A stretch of DNA of 64,000 bases from Nitratidesulfovibrio sp. SRB-5 (GCF_019931275.1 NZ_JAIOTY010000002.1:310001-374000), one strand, 5' to 3'. Shown: positions 29,281 through 37,719, numbered from the stretch's first letter. The notes: generated from the letters alone by a model not told the origin. A program made the numbers and translations.

Positions 29281-30435
29281 TTACGCCGTGCAGCAGGTCT
29301 TGCGCAGGGTTTCCATTTCCTCTTCCTCGTCGGCGGGGTTGCCCAGGTCCAGCACGTGGCGGCCCAGCACGTAGTGCATCAGGCGAGGCTTTTCGGCCGA
29401 TTCCTCCAGCGCGTCGATGATGCGGGCAATGCGCCGCGTGGAACGCAGCACGCCGTCCAGCTGTTCCGTCAACTGCGTGGTGTCCATGCCGTGCAGGGCA
29501 TTGGCCAGCCGCGCGGCGGCGGCATGGGCCTTGGAGCCTTCGGGCAAAAGTCCGCGCAATTCGTCGGCGGCGTGCACGGCGTCGTCCCAGTCGTCGGCCA
29601 TATCGTCAAGCAGTTCCGCGCAGTATTCCGCGTGGTTGCGCAAGATGGCCAAGGCGTTGTTGCCGTGGTGGGCCACGGCCCCGGCGGCCTTTTCCAGCGC
29701 ATCTCGGGCCACGGCCACGCGGCTGCCGGTGGTCAGGGCCACGATGCGCGAGCACTTGGCCAGAAAGCGGGCGTCATAGCTGTCGAAGCCGTGTTCGCGC
29801 TCGGAATACAGCAGCACCAGCCCGAAGGGCGGACGACCGCCCCGGTCGCGCAGCACGAAGGCCAGGCGCGAGCGGTAGCCTACCTTGTAGGCCATGCAGT
29901 CGTACGAATCGCCACCGCGATCCATGCCCATCAGGTTGTTGGAGAGCACGTGGCGGGTGCCGTCGCACACCGCGCGCATGACCGGGTGCCCGGCCAGGCC
30001 TTCTTCCAGCACCGGCGAAAAGAGCGGGATGGGGCCGCCGTCCTCGCGTTCCGCCGCGATGATCTGCCATTCGCCCTCGTCGTCGCGCAGGCGGCACACG
30101 AACATGTCGGCGTGAAAGGCGCGCAGGAGCACGGCCGCGCTTTCGCGCAGGACGATTTCCGGCGGGGCCATTTCGTCGGCAATGCCCAGCAGTTCGCTGG
30201 TGACGCGCAGCAGGGTTTCCGTGTCGTGGCGCTGCGCGGTGAGGCCGGACAGCAGTTGCATCAGGTCGCGCCAGTTGCGGATGGGCGCGGCGTGCATGTC
30301 GGGCCGCCAGCCCGTGTCCAGCACGGCCTTGGCGGCGGGCAGCAGGGCGAGGATGGCGGCGCGCGCCTTGGGCGGCGCGGAGCGGAGCAGCAGGGAGATG
30401 TCCTGCCGCAACGTGCGGGGAGCTGTGGGGGGCAT
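29281..30435 (-). CDS. GAF-domain protein
   Basis: From MPPTAPRTLRQDI the protein has 384 residues. Residues about 75-230 fit a GAF sensor (DTETLLRVTSELLGIADEM to FGLVLLYSEREHGFDSYD). The C-terminal half is helical (DALEKAAGAVAHHGNNALAILRNHAEY), resembling a degenerate histidine kinase dimerisation region without an ATPase domain. The frame extends to 30597, but DNA there is AT-rich and promoter-like, so I place the start downstream; neither start has a clear RBS. Ligand and partner unknown. Confidence 0.75.
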   Translation of the reverse strand: MPPTAPRTLRQDISLLLRSAPPKARAAILALLPAAKAVLDTGWRPDMHAAPIRNWRDLMQLLSGLTAQRHDTETLLRVTSELLGIADEMAPPEIVLRESAAVLLRAFHADMFVCRLRDDEGEWQIIAAEREDGGPIPLFSPVLEEGLAGHPVMRAVCDGTRHVLSNNLMGMDRGGDSYDCMAYKVGYRSRLAFVLRDRGGRPPFGLVLLYSEREHGFDSYDARFLAKCSRIVALTTGSRVAVARDALEKAAGAVAHHGNNALAILRNHAEYCAELLDDMADDWDDAVHAADELRGLLPEGSKAHAAAARLANALHGMDTTQLTEQLDGVLRSTRRIARIIDALEESAEKPRLMHYVLGRHVLDLGNPADEEEEMETLRKTCCTA

Positions 30436-30764
30436 GAGGGGCGGATTCACGGTCCGTCGGCCGGTTCGCGAGTCGGCGCGTGCATTGGTGTCCGCACGCC
30501 GCTCTGGGCGGTGGCACGGCGGACACAGGGCCGCGCGCCTGCTACATAGATATCCGACGTCACAATGTCCAGTACAAAAGCACAAGGTGTTTGACATGAC
30601 CGCCGCCCCTGCACTATGAGCAGTATCCCGTCACGGGCGGCAGCGGTCCGAGGCAGGCCGCAGGCGTCCGTTGCCACACGGGGCGGGGCGCGCCGTGGCG
30701 CTTTCGGGCGACATGACGTAGTGTCCCGCCATCATTGCCTTGCCGTGATTGCCTTGCCATACCG

Positions 30765-30840
30765 GGGCGGTTAGCTCAGCTGGTAGAGCGTCGGCCTTAC
30801 AAGCCGAATGCCGGGGGTTCGATCCCCTCACCGCCCACCA
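30765..30840 (+). tRNA. tRNA-Val (anticodon TAC)
   Basis: A full cloverleaf: acceptor GGGCGGT / ACCGCCC, D arm GCTC-AGCTGGTA-GAGC, anticodon arm TCGGC-CTTACAA-GCCGA with anticodon TAC, T arm GGGGG-TTCGATC-CCCTC (last pair mispaired), and encoded CCA. The phage integrase gene ends 10 bp from its 3' end, so this tRNA is the likely attachment site. Confidence 0.95.
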
Positions 30841-30850
30841 TTGTTTGCAG

Positions 30851-31918
30851 TTAGTTGTGAGTCACCAAGTGAGTAGCCGCCAAGCATGGCTCACTTGGTG
30901 ACTCACTTTTTGTTCTGTCGAACACCCCGTCCAGGGATGCCTGCACGCCGCGCAACGAGGTGAGGTAGCGCGATGTGGTCAGGGCGCTCCGATGGCGCAG
31001 GATGGCTTGGATCACCGAGAGCGGCACCCCGGCCCCGTCGAGCATCGACGCGCTCAGGTGCCTGATTGCGTGGAAGCCGAAGCGGCGCACTCCAGCCTTG
31101 TCGCACAGCGAGTACATGAGGTGCGTTGCGGATACCCAAGGGGTTCCCCGGCTGCTGACGAAGACATGCTCGCGGAAGCCCATTTGCAGGCGGTGGCGCA
31201 AGAGGCAGTCGTGCAGGGCCTGGGTCATGGGTATCCAGTCCTCTTCAAGCCCGCCGCCCTTGCGTTTCCGCGTCCAGAGCCGGAGACGGCGGTTGGCGAA
31301 GTCGAGGTCGTTCCGCTGCATGCGGAACAACTCTTCCTTGCGGGCCGCCGTGTGCAGCGCCGTGAACAGCATGGCGCGTTTATCCGGTGACTTCGCCGCG
31401 TCGTGGACCTTCCAGAAGTCCTCGGGTGTCGGGACGTATTTCGGGCGTTTGTCTTCCCTGTACCGCTCCACGCGCCACGGGCATGGCTCGGGCAGCTTGA
31501 AGGCGCGCACGCCCCACGAATAGGCCGCGAGGATGTTCTTGCGCCGCCGGTTGGCCTGCGCGCCGCTGATGCGCCGGGCAATGCCGTCCAGGTGCGCCTC
31601 GATCAGGGCGTAGGTCACGCGCTGGACAGGCAGGGACGGCTTTACGTCGGCCAGCAGTTCACGAAACGCCTGCCTCTTCTCCCCGTATGTCTTGTCCGCC
31701 ATGCCGCGCGCCTGCACGTGATCCAGGTACGCCGTGAAGAGCGCCGCCAAGGAGACCGTGCCGGTCACCGTATCGGGCTGTGTCACCTTCACGCTCTCTT
31801 CCCACGCCACGGCCTCCCGCCATGTGGTGCAACGATGCTCCCGGTGCTTCCCGCTCGGAAGCTTCACCCTCCCATAGATCACCGGTTTTCCGTGCCGGTC
31901 TTTCCTCGTTATTGGCAT
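30851..31918 (-). CDS. int: Tyrosine recombinase (phage integrase)
   Basis: The start MPITRKDRHGKPVIYGRVKL follows GGAGGAATG and gives 355 residues; the frame extends to 32011 without an RBS. An Arm/SAM-like N-terminal DNA-binding part (about 45-140) precedes the catalytic domain, with Arg in HTAARKEELFRMQ, H-x-x-R in FHAIRHLSASML, HRSALTTSRY and the nucleophile Tyr of SRYL. It catalyses integration/excision at tRNA-Val. The last 15 or so codons lie inside a long hairpin that also looks like a terminator for the tRNA. Confidence 0.95.
   Translation of the reverse strand: MPITRKDRHGKPVIYGRVKLPSGKHREHRCTTWREAVAWEESVKVTQPDTVTGTVSLAALFTAYLDHVQARGMADKTYGEKRQAFRELLADVKPSLPVQRVTYALIEAHLDGIARRISGAQANRRRKNILAAYSWGVRAFKLPEPCPWRVERYREDKRPKYVPTPEDFWKVHDAAKSPDKRAMLFTALHTAARKEELFRMQRNDLDFANRRLRLWTRKRKGGGLEEDWIPMTQALHDCLLRHRLQMGFREHVFVSSRGTPWVSATHLMYSLCDKAGVRRFGFHAIRHLSASMLDGAGVPLSVIQAILRHRSALTTSRYLTSLRGVQASLDGVFDRTKSESPSEPCLAATHLVTHN
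30857..30911 (+). terminator. Hairpin with T-tract at the tRNA/integrase junction
   Basis: A 17-bp perfect inverted repeat (GTGAGTCACCAAGTGAG, mirrored at 30890-30906) around a 16-nt loop, followed by TTTTT on the plus strand, 16 bp past the tRNA CCA. It can end tRNA transcription and lies wholly within the integrase 3' coding end. Confidence 0.7.
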
Positions 31919-32141
31919 CATTCCTCCATTGAAGGGCGCGTTCGACGTTGGCCGAATAGAACAGCCAGGCGCGCCCGCGTTTGATGCCGCCAAGTTCCTT
32001 GGCGTGGGCATACAGACGTTTCACCGTCCAGCCAAGAGACGCGGCGAGGTCTTCGGGGGAGATGAGGGGGCCGAGAGCCGGGAGGGGCGCGCACAGCCGA
32101 GTAGATGGCTGCGGTGTGTTGCTTCCGGTTGTGGGGTGCAT
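31659..32141 (-). CDS. Helix-turn-helix protein (excisionase-like), overlapping the integrase start
   Basis: A 160-residue frame with a strong RBS (AAGGAGGTCCAGGAC). Residues about 27-72 (ISPEDLAASLGWTVKRLYAHAKELGG, then RAWLFYSANVERAL) form an AlpA/MerR-like winged HTH, as expected for an excisionase next to an integrase. The remaining 85 residues are charged, read the integrase 5' region in another frame, and look non-conserved. The overlap with int is 260 bp, unusually long. Confidence 0.6.
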   Translation of the reverse strand: MHPTTGSNTPQPSTRLCAPLPALGPLISPEDLAASLGWTVKRLYAHAKELGGIKRGRAWLFYSANVERALQWRNDANNEERPARKTGDLWEGEASEREAPGASLHHMAGGRGVGREREGDTARYGDRHGLLGGALHGVPGSRAGARHGGQDIRGEEAGVS

Positions 32142-32258
32142 GTCCTGGACCTCCTTGCTGAGCGTGATCCCCGTCCGACCACACCGGAGCGGTGTGGCCG
32201 GAGTGCCCGCAGCGACGGAGGAGGGAGGTTTTGTCGCTGCGGGTGTTGGGGGAGGGAA

Positions 32259-32438
32259 CTATTTCTTGCGGTGGCAGAACGGGCACGTCCGGAGCTTGGA
32301 GTTGGTGCCGCAATGGGGGCATGCCTTGGGCTTGCTGCCGTCGGTCAGCCGGGCCATCTTGCAGGCCCCGTTGATGGCGGCGAAGTTCTTGGTGGGGCGG
32401 GGCTTCTTGGCCGGTGCGGCCTCGTTGTCTTCATGCAT
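32259..32438 (-). CDS. Small zinc-ribbon protein
   Basis: A 59-residue frame, MHEDNEAAPAKKPRPTKNFA at the start, with GGAGGTCACCTGA before the ATG. The C-terminal half has two knuckles, CPHCG and CPFCH, typical of a rubredoxin-like zinc ribbon. The N-terminus is Lys/Pro-rich. Likely a DNA/RNA-binding accessory protein of the early operon. Function unknown. Confidence 0.7.
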   Translation of the reverse strand: MHEDNEAAPAKKPRPTKNFAAINGACKMARLTDGSKPKACPHCGTNSKLRTCPFCHRKK

Positions 32439-32454
32439 TCAGGTGACCTCCTTT

Positions 32455-32478
32455 GCCGGGGGGCTTGCACCCCCCGGC
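32455..32478. repeat. Perfect 9-bp hairpin in the early operon
   Basis: GCCGGGGGG-CTTGCA-CCCCCCGGC sits just upstream of the zinc-ribbon RBS in the early operon. There is no T-tract, so attenuation, RNA processing or an antitermination-related site are open options. Confidence 0.5.
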
Positions 32479-32596
32479 GGGCTCCTCAAGCCCGGACAGC
32501 GAGACAGGCCCTGCTAGTTGCGTGTGATCGCTGCCCGGTTGGCCGTGACGACCTGGCACGGAAGGGGGGATGCCCGGTCGCCACGGCTGCGCCGGG

Positions 32597-32920
32597 TCAG
32601 GAGGCTTTCACCATGTCGGGGAACCACAGGGCACCCCAGGGGCATACCGATCCCGAAACTTCCTTGTCCTCGTCCAGCGTGAGAAGAAACCCCCGCTGGC
32701 CACCTTCAACGGGGTGCATGTACACGGCCGTGGTGAGGTCTTCGTCCTGGTTGCCGTACATCACGATCTCGCCGGGCTTGAGCGTGGCGATGCGCTTGGC
32801 GTAGGCAAGGGCCTCGCCTTCGTTCTCGAACTTCGGGAAGTTGGCGCGCTTTCTCTCGCAGGCGCAGTCCTCCATCCCCATCTTGGCCAGAATTCCCAGA
32901 AAACCAGTTTCACGAGTCAT
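32597..32920 (-). CDS. Phage early protein of unknown function
   Basis: A 107-residue protein starting MTRETGFLGILAKMGM after AAGGAG. It contains one clustered pair CAC at 19-21 and the segment EIVMYGNQDEDLTTAVYMHP. No family recognised. Part of the leftward early operon. Confidence 0.7.
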   Translation of the reverse strand: MTRETGFLGILAKMGMEDCACERKRANFPKFENEGEALAYAKRIATLKPGEIVMYGNQDEDLTTAVYMHPVEGGQRGFLLTLDEDKEVSGSVCPWGALWFPDMVKAS

Positions 32921-32949
32921 GTCTTGCTCCTTGGGTCAGGGGTGGTCGG

Positions 32950-33855
32950 TTACTGCACCGCTTCGGCGTCGGCGTGTGCGGCCATGGGCGGAATGTGGGG
33001 GTAGTCGGGATCAAGGTCGGCGTCGTCCGGACCGTCATCGGCTGCCGTATCTTCCCCGGTCACATCGGCGTCGTGGGCATCGAAGCCGGGGGCGTCATCG
33101 GGCTGCTCCTTGCTGCTGTCGGGCTCGTCGTCCGAAGGCTGGCCCACCGAGTCCGGTCGGGTGTTCATGGTCAGGGGAAGCTGCCGTTCCTCGGCAGTCA
33201 TCTTGCGGCGGCGCACTTCCTCGTGGGGCGGGTGGGCGTCGGTCCAGACCATTTCGCAGGTGTTGTAGTCGGCCACCAGGTCGCAGAAGATTTCGCGCGT
33301 CTCGGTGCCTTCGCGCACGACCTTGGACAGGGCGCGGCGTTCATCTTCCTTGGCGTCGATCTGCTTCTTCAACGCCTTGCTCACCCGGTCGCGCTCGGTT
33401 TCCAGTTCCTCGATCTCGTCATCGAGCCGGGCCATTTCTTCGGCGTACTCGGCCTTCTCGGCCTGCGTCAGTTCCTGCGTGACGGTGATCGTTTCCTGCC
33501 GCAGCCAGTTCTGGTCATTGGCGACCGCCGACGCGCCGGGCTCATCGGTGGCCGCGTCGTCTTCGCCGGAGGCGTCGGCCTGCTCGGCATCGGTCGGAGC
33601 CGGGGCCGCGCCCATGCCGTCGGTCAGGCCCTTCTCGTCGCCCAGCCACTCGGGCAGGTTGATGACCACGCCGGTGTCGCCCTTGGTGCCGGTGAATTCG
33701 ATCTGACTGAGGGGCAACCAGTCCTCGACCTCGCCGCAGCGGATCAGGATCGCGGCGTCGGTCTCTTGGAGGATGTCGGCGGTGATGGTGATGAAGACGG
33801 TGTTCTCGGGAAGATCGGCCTGAACCGGGGCCTTTTCCTTCTTCTTGCGGGCCAT
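32950..33855 (-). CDS. Acidic phage early protein
   Basis: The start MARKKKEKAPVQADLPEN follows AAAGGAGGCCCC and gives 301 residues. An N-terminal domain of about 65 residues (VFITITADILQETDAAILIRCG) is followed by a disordered acidic stretch, a coiled coil at about 130-190 (EKAEYAEEMARLDDEIEELETERDRVSKALKKQID) and an Asp/Glu-rich tail. Not recognised. It lies 16 bp downstream of the DUF1351 gene. Confidence 0.7.
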   Translation of the reverse strand: MARKKKEKAPVQADLPENTVFITITADILQETDAAILIRCGEVEDWLPLSQIEFTGTKGDTGVVINLPEWLGDEKGLTDGMGAAPAPTDAEQADASGEDDAATDEPGASAVANDQNWLRQETITVTQELTQAEKAEYAEEMARLDDEIEELETERDRVSKALKKQIDAKEDERRALSKVVREGTETREIFCDLVADYNTCEMVWTDAHPPHEEVRRRKMTAEERQLPLTMNTRPDSVGQPSDDEPDSSKEQPDDAPGFDAHDADVTGEDTAADDGPDDADLDPDYPHIPPMAAHADAEAVQ

Positions 33856-33871
33856 GGGGCCTCCTTTCCGG

Positions 33872-34771
33872 CTACGCGGCGCGCATGCCGGGGGTGCGGG
33901 TGAACGACGCGCAGAGGCTTTCGAGATGCCGGAGCGAGGCCAGTACAGCGGGCTCACGCATGGCGTCGTATTCGAGCGTGATGGTCAGCGTCTTGCGCAG
34001 GGGCCGTCCGGGCGCGGCGGCGGGGGCCACGGGCTGGAGCACCTGCGCGGACCGGGGCGGGGTGGCGGCGGGAGCCGCCGGGGCGATGCGCATGGCCTGT
34101 GCCCGCGCCGAGTAGGCTTGCCCGATCTGGGTCAGGGCTTCGGCCAAGGGCACCTGCAAGTCCTGCAAGCGCAGGAAGGACGAGGCCGGGAGGGAGAAGC
34201 CGTAGATTTCAGCCAGGGCTTCGACCTTCTGTTCGATGGCCACGGCCCGGTCCTGCCGCGCCTGTTCGAGGGCGGCACGTTCCCGCTCCTGCTGGATGTG
34301 GCGCAGGATGATCGCCTCGACCTCGGCCTTGATGGTCTTGAGGGGCTTGGTCTTGTTCAGCCAGGCATCCTGAATGGGGATGTCGAGGCCGGGCAGCCCG
34401 TGCTCATCAAGGGTGGCCGTGATGAGGAACTGGACCTCCCGGCGCTTGTCCGCGCGCTGGAGTTCCTCGAACGCCTTCACCTGCGCATCGAGCCCGGCAC
34501 GGGCCTCCACGATGATGGCGGTGACCGCCTTGATCCGGTCCTCGAACTCCCTGATCGGGGCGCTGACCCGGCGCACGGCTTCCTTGCGGGCCGCTTCGAG
34601 CCGGTCGCGCACCTTGTTCAGGCCAGCCATCTCGGACTTGATGGCAGGCACCATGTCCTCGGTGACCACGAGCCCCTCGTAGTTGGCCACGATGGCCCGC
34701 ACCCACGCTTCGAGTTCCTCGGCGTTGAACGAGATGGCGGGCAGGGTTTCGGTGATGTTCGGTTCGGTCAT
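33872..34771 (-). CDS. DUF1351 family phage protein
   Basis: A 299-residue, largely helical/coiled-coil protein. The pattern YEGLVVTEDMVPAIKSEMAGLNKVRDRLEAARKE is typical of DUF1351, a phage family usually encoded beside single-strand-annealing or nuclease genes. Its function is not known. The start is 2 bp after the stop of the preceding recombination-associated gene, implying coupling. Confidence 0.75.
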   Translation of the reverse strand: MTEPNITETLPAISFNAEELEAWVRAIVANYEGLVVTEDMVPAIKSEMAGLNKVRDRLEAARKEAVRRVSAPIREFEDRIKAVTAIIVEARAGLDAQVKAFEELQRADKRREVQFLITATLDEHGLPGLDIPIQDAWLNKTKPLKTIKAEVEAIILRHIQQERERAALEQARQDRAVAIEQKVEALAEIYGFSLPASSFLRLQDLQVPLAEALTQIGQAYSARAQAMRIAPAAPAATPPRSAQVLQPVAPAAAPGRPLRKTLTITLEYDAMREPAVLASLRHLESLCASFTRTPGMRAA

Positions 34772-34773
34772 GG

Positions 34774-35823
34774 CTAGAACCCCGAGGGCATGTCGCCCAT
34801 CTGCTGGTTGGCATCGGGCGGGATGTTGAGCAGCGCACCGGACTTGATGCCGTCGATCATCTGCGTGGTTTCGGGCTTGGTGAGTTGGTCGATGCTCTGG
34901 ATCGAGTCGTCGCCGGTCATGTGGCGCGCGAGGGAGACGAGTCCTGCTTCATCAAGCCCGGCTTTCTTGCCCTCGTTGCGCAGCATGGCGAGTTGCGCGG
35001 CAGAGGGGGCCGGGGGCTGGTCCGGGTTGTGGGCGGGCTGCTGGTTGCCCTGCTGCGGCGTGGTGGTCTTCTTGCCCGTGCCCTGGGGCTTCTGCTGCTG
35101 CGAGGAGGTGGCGGCACCGGCACCGGGAATGACCTCGGGCATGTCCTCGATGTCTTGCGTGAAGATGTCGGAGGCGGCAGTGGAGGTGAGAACCGCGTCC
35201 ACGAGGGCGCGCTTCTTCGCCATCTTGAGCACGGTGTTGTAGTAGTCGGCGGGGTTGTCGTGCTCGACGCGCTCGCCGTGGGTGCTGACCATCCAGCGGC
35301 CCTCAGCGTCCTTCTTGGTGCCGAACTTGGAGCCGGGCAGCCCAGCCTTGTTGGCGATCTCGCGCAGGATGCGGGCTGCGGCGGTGGGGTCGCTGCGGCG
35401 GGTGTCCCAGTAGTTCTTGGGCACGGGGACGGAGGTGATCTCGCCATCACCGGCGCGGTAGCGGTACTTGCCCTCCATGGTGGAGCACAGGCCCACGCCA
35501 GCGCCGACCATGACGCCGGTAAGGATGGACACGAGCCGGACCATGACCCGGTACTCGCGGTGCCCGCCGGGCATCTCGCGCTCCTGAATGTCGTATTCGG
35601 GCGCGAGCCGGAACGTCATGGCCAGCTTCTCGGCCCCGGCCTTGAGCAGGGTGGGCTTGTCGCCGCAGCCGGGGATTTTCCCGAAGTGTTCGCCGTCCTT
35701 CATGACGGCGTGCATCACCTGCTGGATGTGCCCCACCTGCGCCACAAGGTCGGTCACCGGCATGTAGTTGGCCGGAGCCGGGGCGTGAGGCGAGATGGGC
35801 GCAAGAGTCTGTGCCTGGTTCAT
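34774..35823 (-). CDS. Phage protein, possibly single-strand-annealing / recombination-related
   Basis: A 349-residue protein, with GGGAGGACAGC before the ATG. The conserved core (MKDGEHFGKIPGCGDKPTLL, then KLAMTFRLAPEYD) and the segment LKMAKKRALVDAVLTSTAAS recall the AKKRALVDAVLTAT motif of Rad52-like annealing proteins. The C-terminal 120 residues are Gln/Pro-rich and then helical. Position next to DUF1351 fits a phage recombination module. The Rad52-like link is an inference from a short motif; a structure comparison is needed to decide. Confidence 0.6.
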   Translation of the reverse strand: MNQAQTLAPISPHAPAPANYMPVTDLVAQVGHIQQVMHAVMKDGEHFGKIPGCGDKPTLLKAGAEKLAMTFRLAPEYDIQEREMPGGHREYRVMVRLVSILTGVMVGAGVGLCSTMEGKYRYRAGDGEITSVPVPKNYWDTRRSDPTAAARILREIANKAGLPGSKFGTKKDAEGRWMVSTHGERVEHDNPADYYNTVLKMAKKRALVDAVLTSTAASDIFTQDIEDMPEVIPGAGAATSSQQQKPQGTGKKTTTPQQGNQQPAHNPDQPPAPSAAQLAMLRNEGKKAGLDEAGLVSLARHMTGDDSIQSIDQLTKPETTQMIDGIKSGALLNIPPDANQQMGDMPSGF

Positions 35824-35879
35824 GCTGTCCTCCCGTGACAGGGATGTGGGAAAGGTGCGGCGCGGGGCCGCGCGGTGCG

Positions 35880-36170
35880 CTAGGTCGCCGTTGTCTGGGC
35901 CATCTGTTTCAGGCGCTCACGTGCTGCGAGGCCTTTGTGGTGCCAGTTGACCGCATCGGCGCGGGCGCTGGCGTCCCTGACTTCGCGCCGGAAGCTGTGG
36001 CCGTGGTACGAGGGGATGCAGAAGTAGTGGGGCATGATCTCGACCTCGCAACCGGTGTCGGCCATGTCCACGGCGTAGCCCCATGCCTCGACTTCGTTGG
36101 GGTGCTCGACCGTTTCGAGGTGGATGCGGTCCGCGCCCTCGCGGGTGTAGGCGATGGTGAACCACTGCAT
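35880..36170 (-). CDS. Phage early protein of unknown function
   Basis: The start MQWFTIAYTREGADRIHLET follows GGAGGCAGTGACC; 96 residues. Has paired acidic/aromatic segments (EVEAWGYAVDMADTGCEVEI) and an Arg-rich end. Not recognised. Its start lies 2 bp after the preceding 48-residue gene. Confidence 0.65.
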   Translation of the reverse strand: MQWFTIAYTREGADRIHLETVEHPNEVEAWGYAVDMADTGCEVEIMPHYFCIPSYHGHSFRREVRDASARADAVNWHHKGLAARERLKQMAQTTAT

Positions 36171-36172
36171 GG

Positions 36173-36319
36173 TCACTGCCTCCATCCCTGCGCGCGCTGC
36201 CACGTGCGGGCCTGCGCGGTGAGCGCCCCGATCTGCATGGCCACGATGAGCAGGGCCAGCATGTCGGCGCTGTTCGCCCAGACGGGCTTGCCGTTCACTC
36301 TGGTGATGATGGTCGCCAT
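36173..36319 (-). CDS. Very small phage protein, first gene of the leftward operon
   Basis: A 48-residue frame MATIITRVNGKPVWANSADM with GGAGGGAAC before the ATG. A hydrophobic middle (MLALLIVAMQIGALTAQ) may be a short membrane helix. It is the first credible gene after the PL-like promoter; about 370 bp of leader without a convincing gene precede it (36320-36690). Confidence 0.55.
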   Translation of the reverse strand: MATIITRVNGKPVWANSADMLALLIVAMQIGALTAQARTWQRAQGWRQ

Positions 36320-36698
36320 GTTCCCTCCGGCTACTCTCCGGATCGTTGCTCCGTGGGATGGCGGGATGCCCGGCTGCGTTGCCTTCCATCCCGCCGGTAG
36401 TCACCGGCCACCGCTGGGCTGCTGTCCGTCACCCGGCCAAGGGGTTGCGCGGCGGTGCAGCAGGTTTCCCGTGAGTGCTTGGCCCCGGCTCTATCCCAGG
36501 GAACAACGATCCATGTCCGTTGATGCCGCCCGCCTTCATGGCCTTCGGTCCCGGCTCCCTACTGATCCGCGCTACCTGCATGCCTTCGCGCGTTGTTCGG
36601 GCCTCGCTACTGACCGGCGGGACCACCGTCCTCGGCTCCTTCCGTTCGCTCTGCCGGGATGGCGCTGCTCGCGGGGTGTTCCTCGATGGTGATGAGGT

Positions 36699-36727
36699 AT
36701 TTTGTTCTCATGAAGAAACAAAGTCAA
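36699..36727 (-). promoter_or_regulatory. PL-like early promoter
   Basis: On the minus strand TTGACT (36727-36722), a 17-nt spacer and CAAAAT (36704-36699) match sigma-70 -35/-10 at 5/6 and 4/6. An operator half-site lies in the spacer/-10, so repressor binding would block it. It reads into the leftward early operon. Confidence 0.6.
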
Positions 36728-36769
36728 CGCAAACTCTTGTTTCTCGCAAAGACAGGAGAGATGAGAACA
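36703..36769. promoter_or_regulatory. Left operator region (OL)
   Basis: Contains TGTTCTC-ATGA-AGAAACA (36703-36720), TGTTTCTC (36738-36745) and GAGAACA (36763-36769). The 13-mer AAGAAACAAAGTC (36713-36725) recurs exactly at 40128-40140 beside the repressor gene. These are the expected repressor sites flanking the immunity region. Confidence 0.6.
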
Positions 36770-36849
36770 AGAAGTCGTTTCGATAACTACATGATATAAA
36801 AGCTATTTATTTGGATGAAGAATGAGGCCGAAACTTGTATACTGAAAAC

Positions 36850-37719
36850 ATGGCGAAGACAAATAGCTTGTTGAGATACCCTGGGGGGAAATCGGTTCTA
36901 ACGAACACGATTGCCAATATTTTTCAAATGAATGATATGGTTGGAGGCGTGTACGTAGAACCGTACGCAGGCGGCGCCGGTATCGCGATGAATCTTCTGC
37001 TCAGTGGGGTTGCAGGAAAAGTCATAATCAATGATGCAGATCCGGCAATATCCGCTTTCTGGCGGTTTTTAGTAGAAGACCCGTATGAGTTTGCATTGAG
37101 AATAGATTCGACTCCTATATCTGTGCAAGAATGGCATAGGCAAAAGGAGGTTTTTTCCTGTCCCGGTGGTTACAGCGATAGAGAAATAGGGTTCGCAACA
37201 TTTTATTTGAATAGATGTAATCGGTCAGGAATTCTTGGTGCGAATCCTGTAGGCGGTATTAATCAGACAGGGAAATACCTAATAGATGCTCGTTTTCCAA
37301 AAAAACGATTGATCGCGCTTCTGGAAAAAATCGCGCCGCTTGTTGATAAAATTGAAGTGCATCAAAAGGATGCATTGGATTTAATATCAGCAATAAGCAA
37401 TAGCTATGGCGATGCGCATTTACTTTTTTTGGATCCCCCTTACTTTTTAAAAGGGGCAACTCTTTATATGAATTATTACAAAGAAGATGATCATGCAGTT
37501 ATCGCAAGGAAAATGAAAAGCCTTTCAGAGAATGTTAAATGGGTTGTTACTTATGATGATGTAGGTAGGATAAGGCAACTTTATGATGGTATGATCATTC
37601 GTAGTTTTACACTTCATTATCGGTCGCATGCTTCACGGAGAGGAGAAGAGATTTTCATCTCTCCTCCGTCTCTGAAGATTCCGGAAGAAATTATAACATC
37701 GTACAAATACGAGGTTTAA
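36850..37719 (+). CDS. D12-class DNA adenine N6-methyltransferase
   Basis: A 289-residue methylase, started at MAKTNSLLRYPGGK. It has the D12/Dam signatures: YPGGK (10-14), VEPYAGGAGIA (36-46, SAM-binding) and the catalytic DPPY (195-198). It methylates adenine in a short site, possibly GATC as in Dam; specificity cannot be read here. The gene is AT-rich against its GC-rich surroundings. It is transcribed rightward from the OL side and its TAA overlaps the stop of the convergent ATPase-nuclease gene. Start has no clear RBS. Confidence 0.88.
   Translation: MAKTNSLLRYPGGKSVLTNTIANIFQMNDMVGGVYVEPYAGGAGIAMNLLLSGVAGKVIINDADPAISAFWRFLVEDPYEFALRIDSTPISVQEWHRQKEVFSCPGGYSDREIGFATFYLNRCNRSGILGANPVGGINQTGKYLIDARFPKKRLIALLEKIAPLVDKIEVHQKDALDLISAISNSYGDAHLLFLDPPYFLKGATLYMNYYKEDDHAVIARKMKSLSENVKWVVTYDDVGRIRQLYDGMIIRSFTLHYRSHASRRGEEIFISPPSLKIPEEIITSYKYEV

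Noticed and set aside
36429-36626. A 65-codon frame in the leader of the leftward operon
   Set aside because: GTG start without RBS and a composition like non-coding DNA; left as leader.
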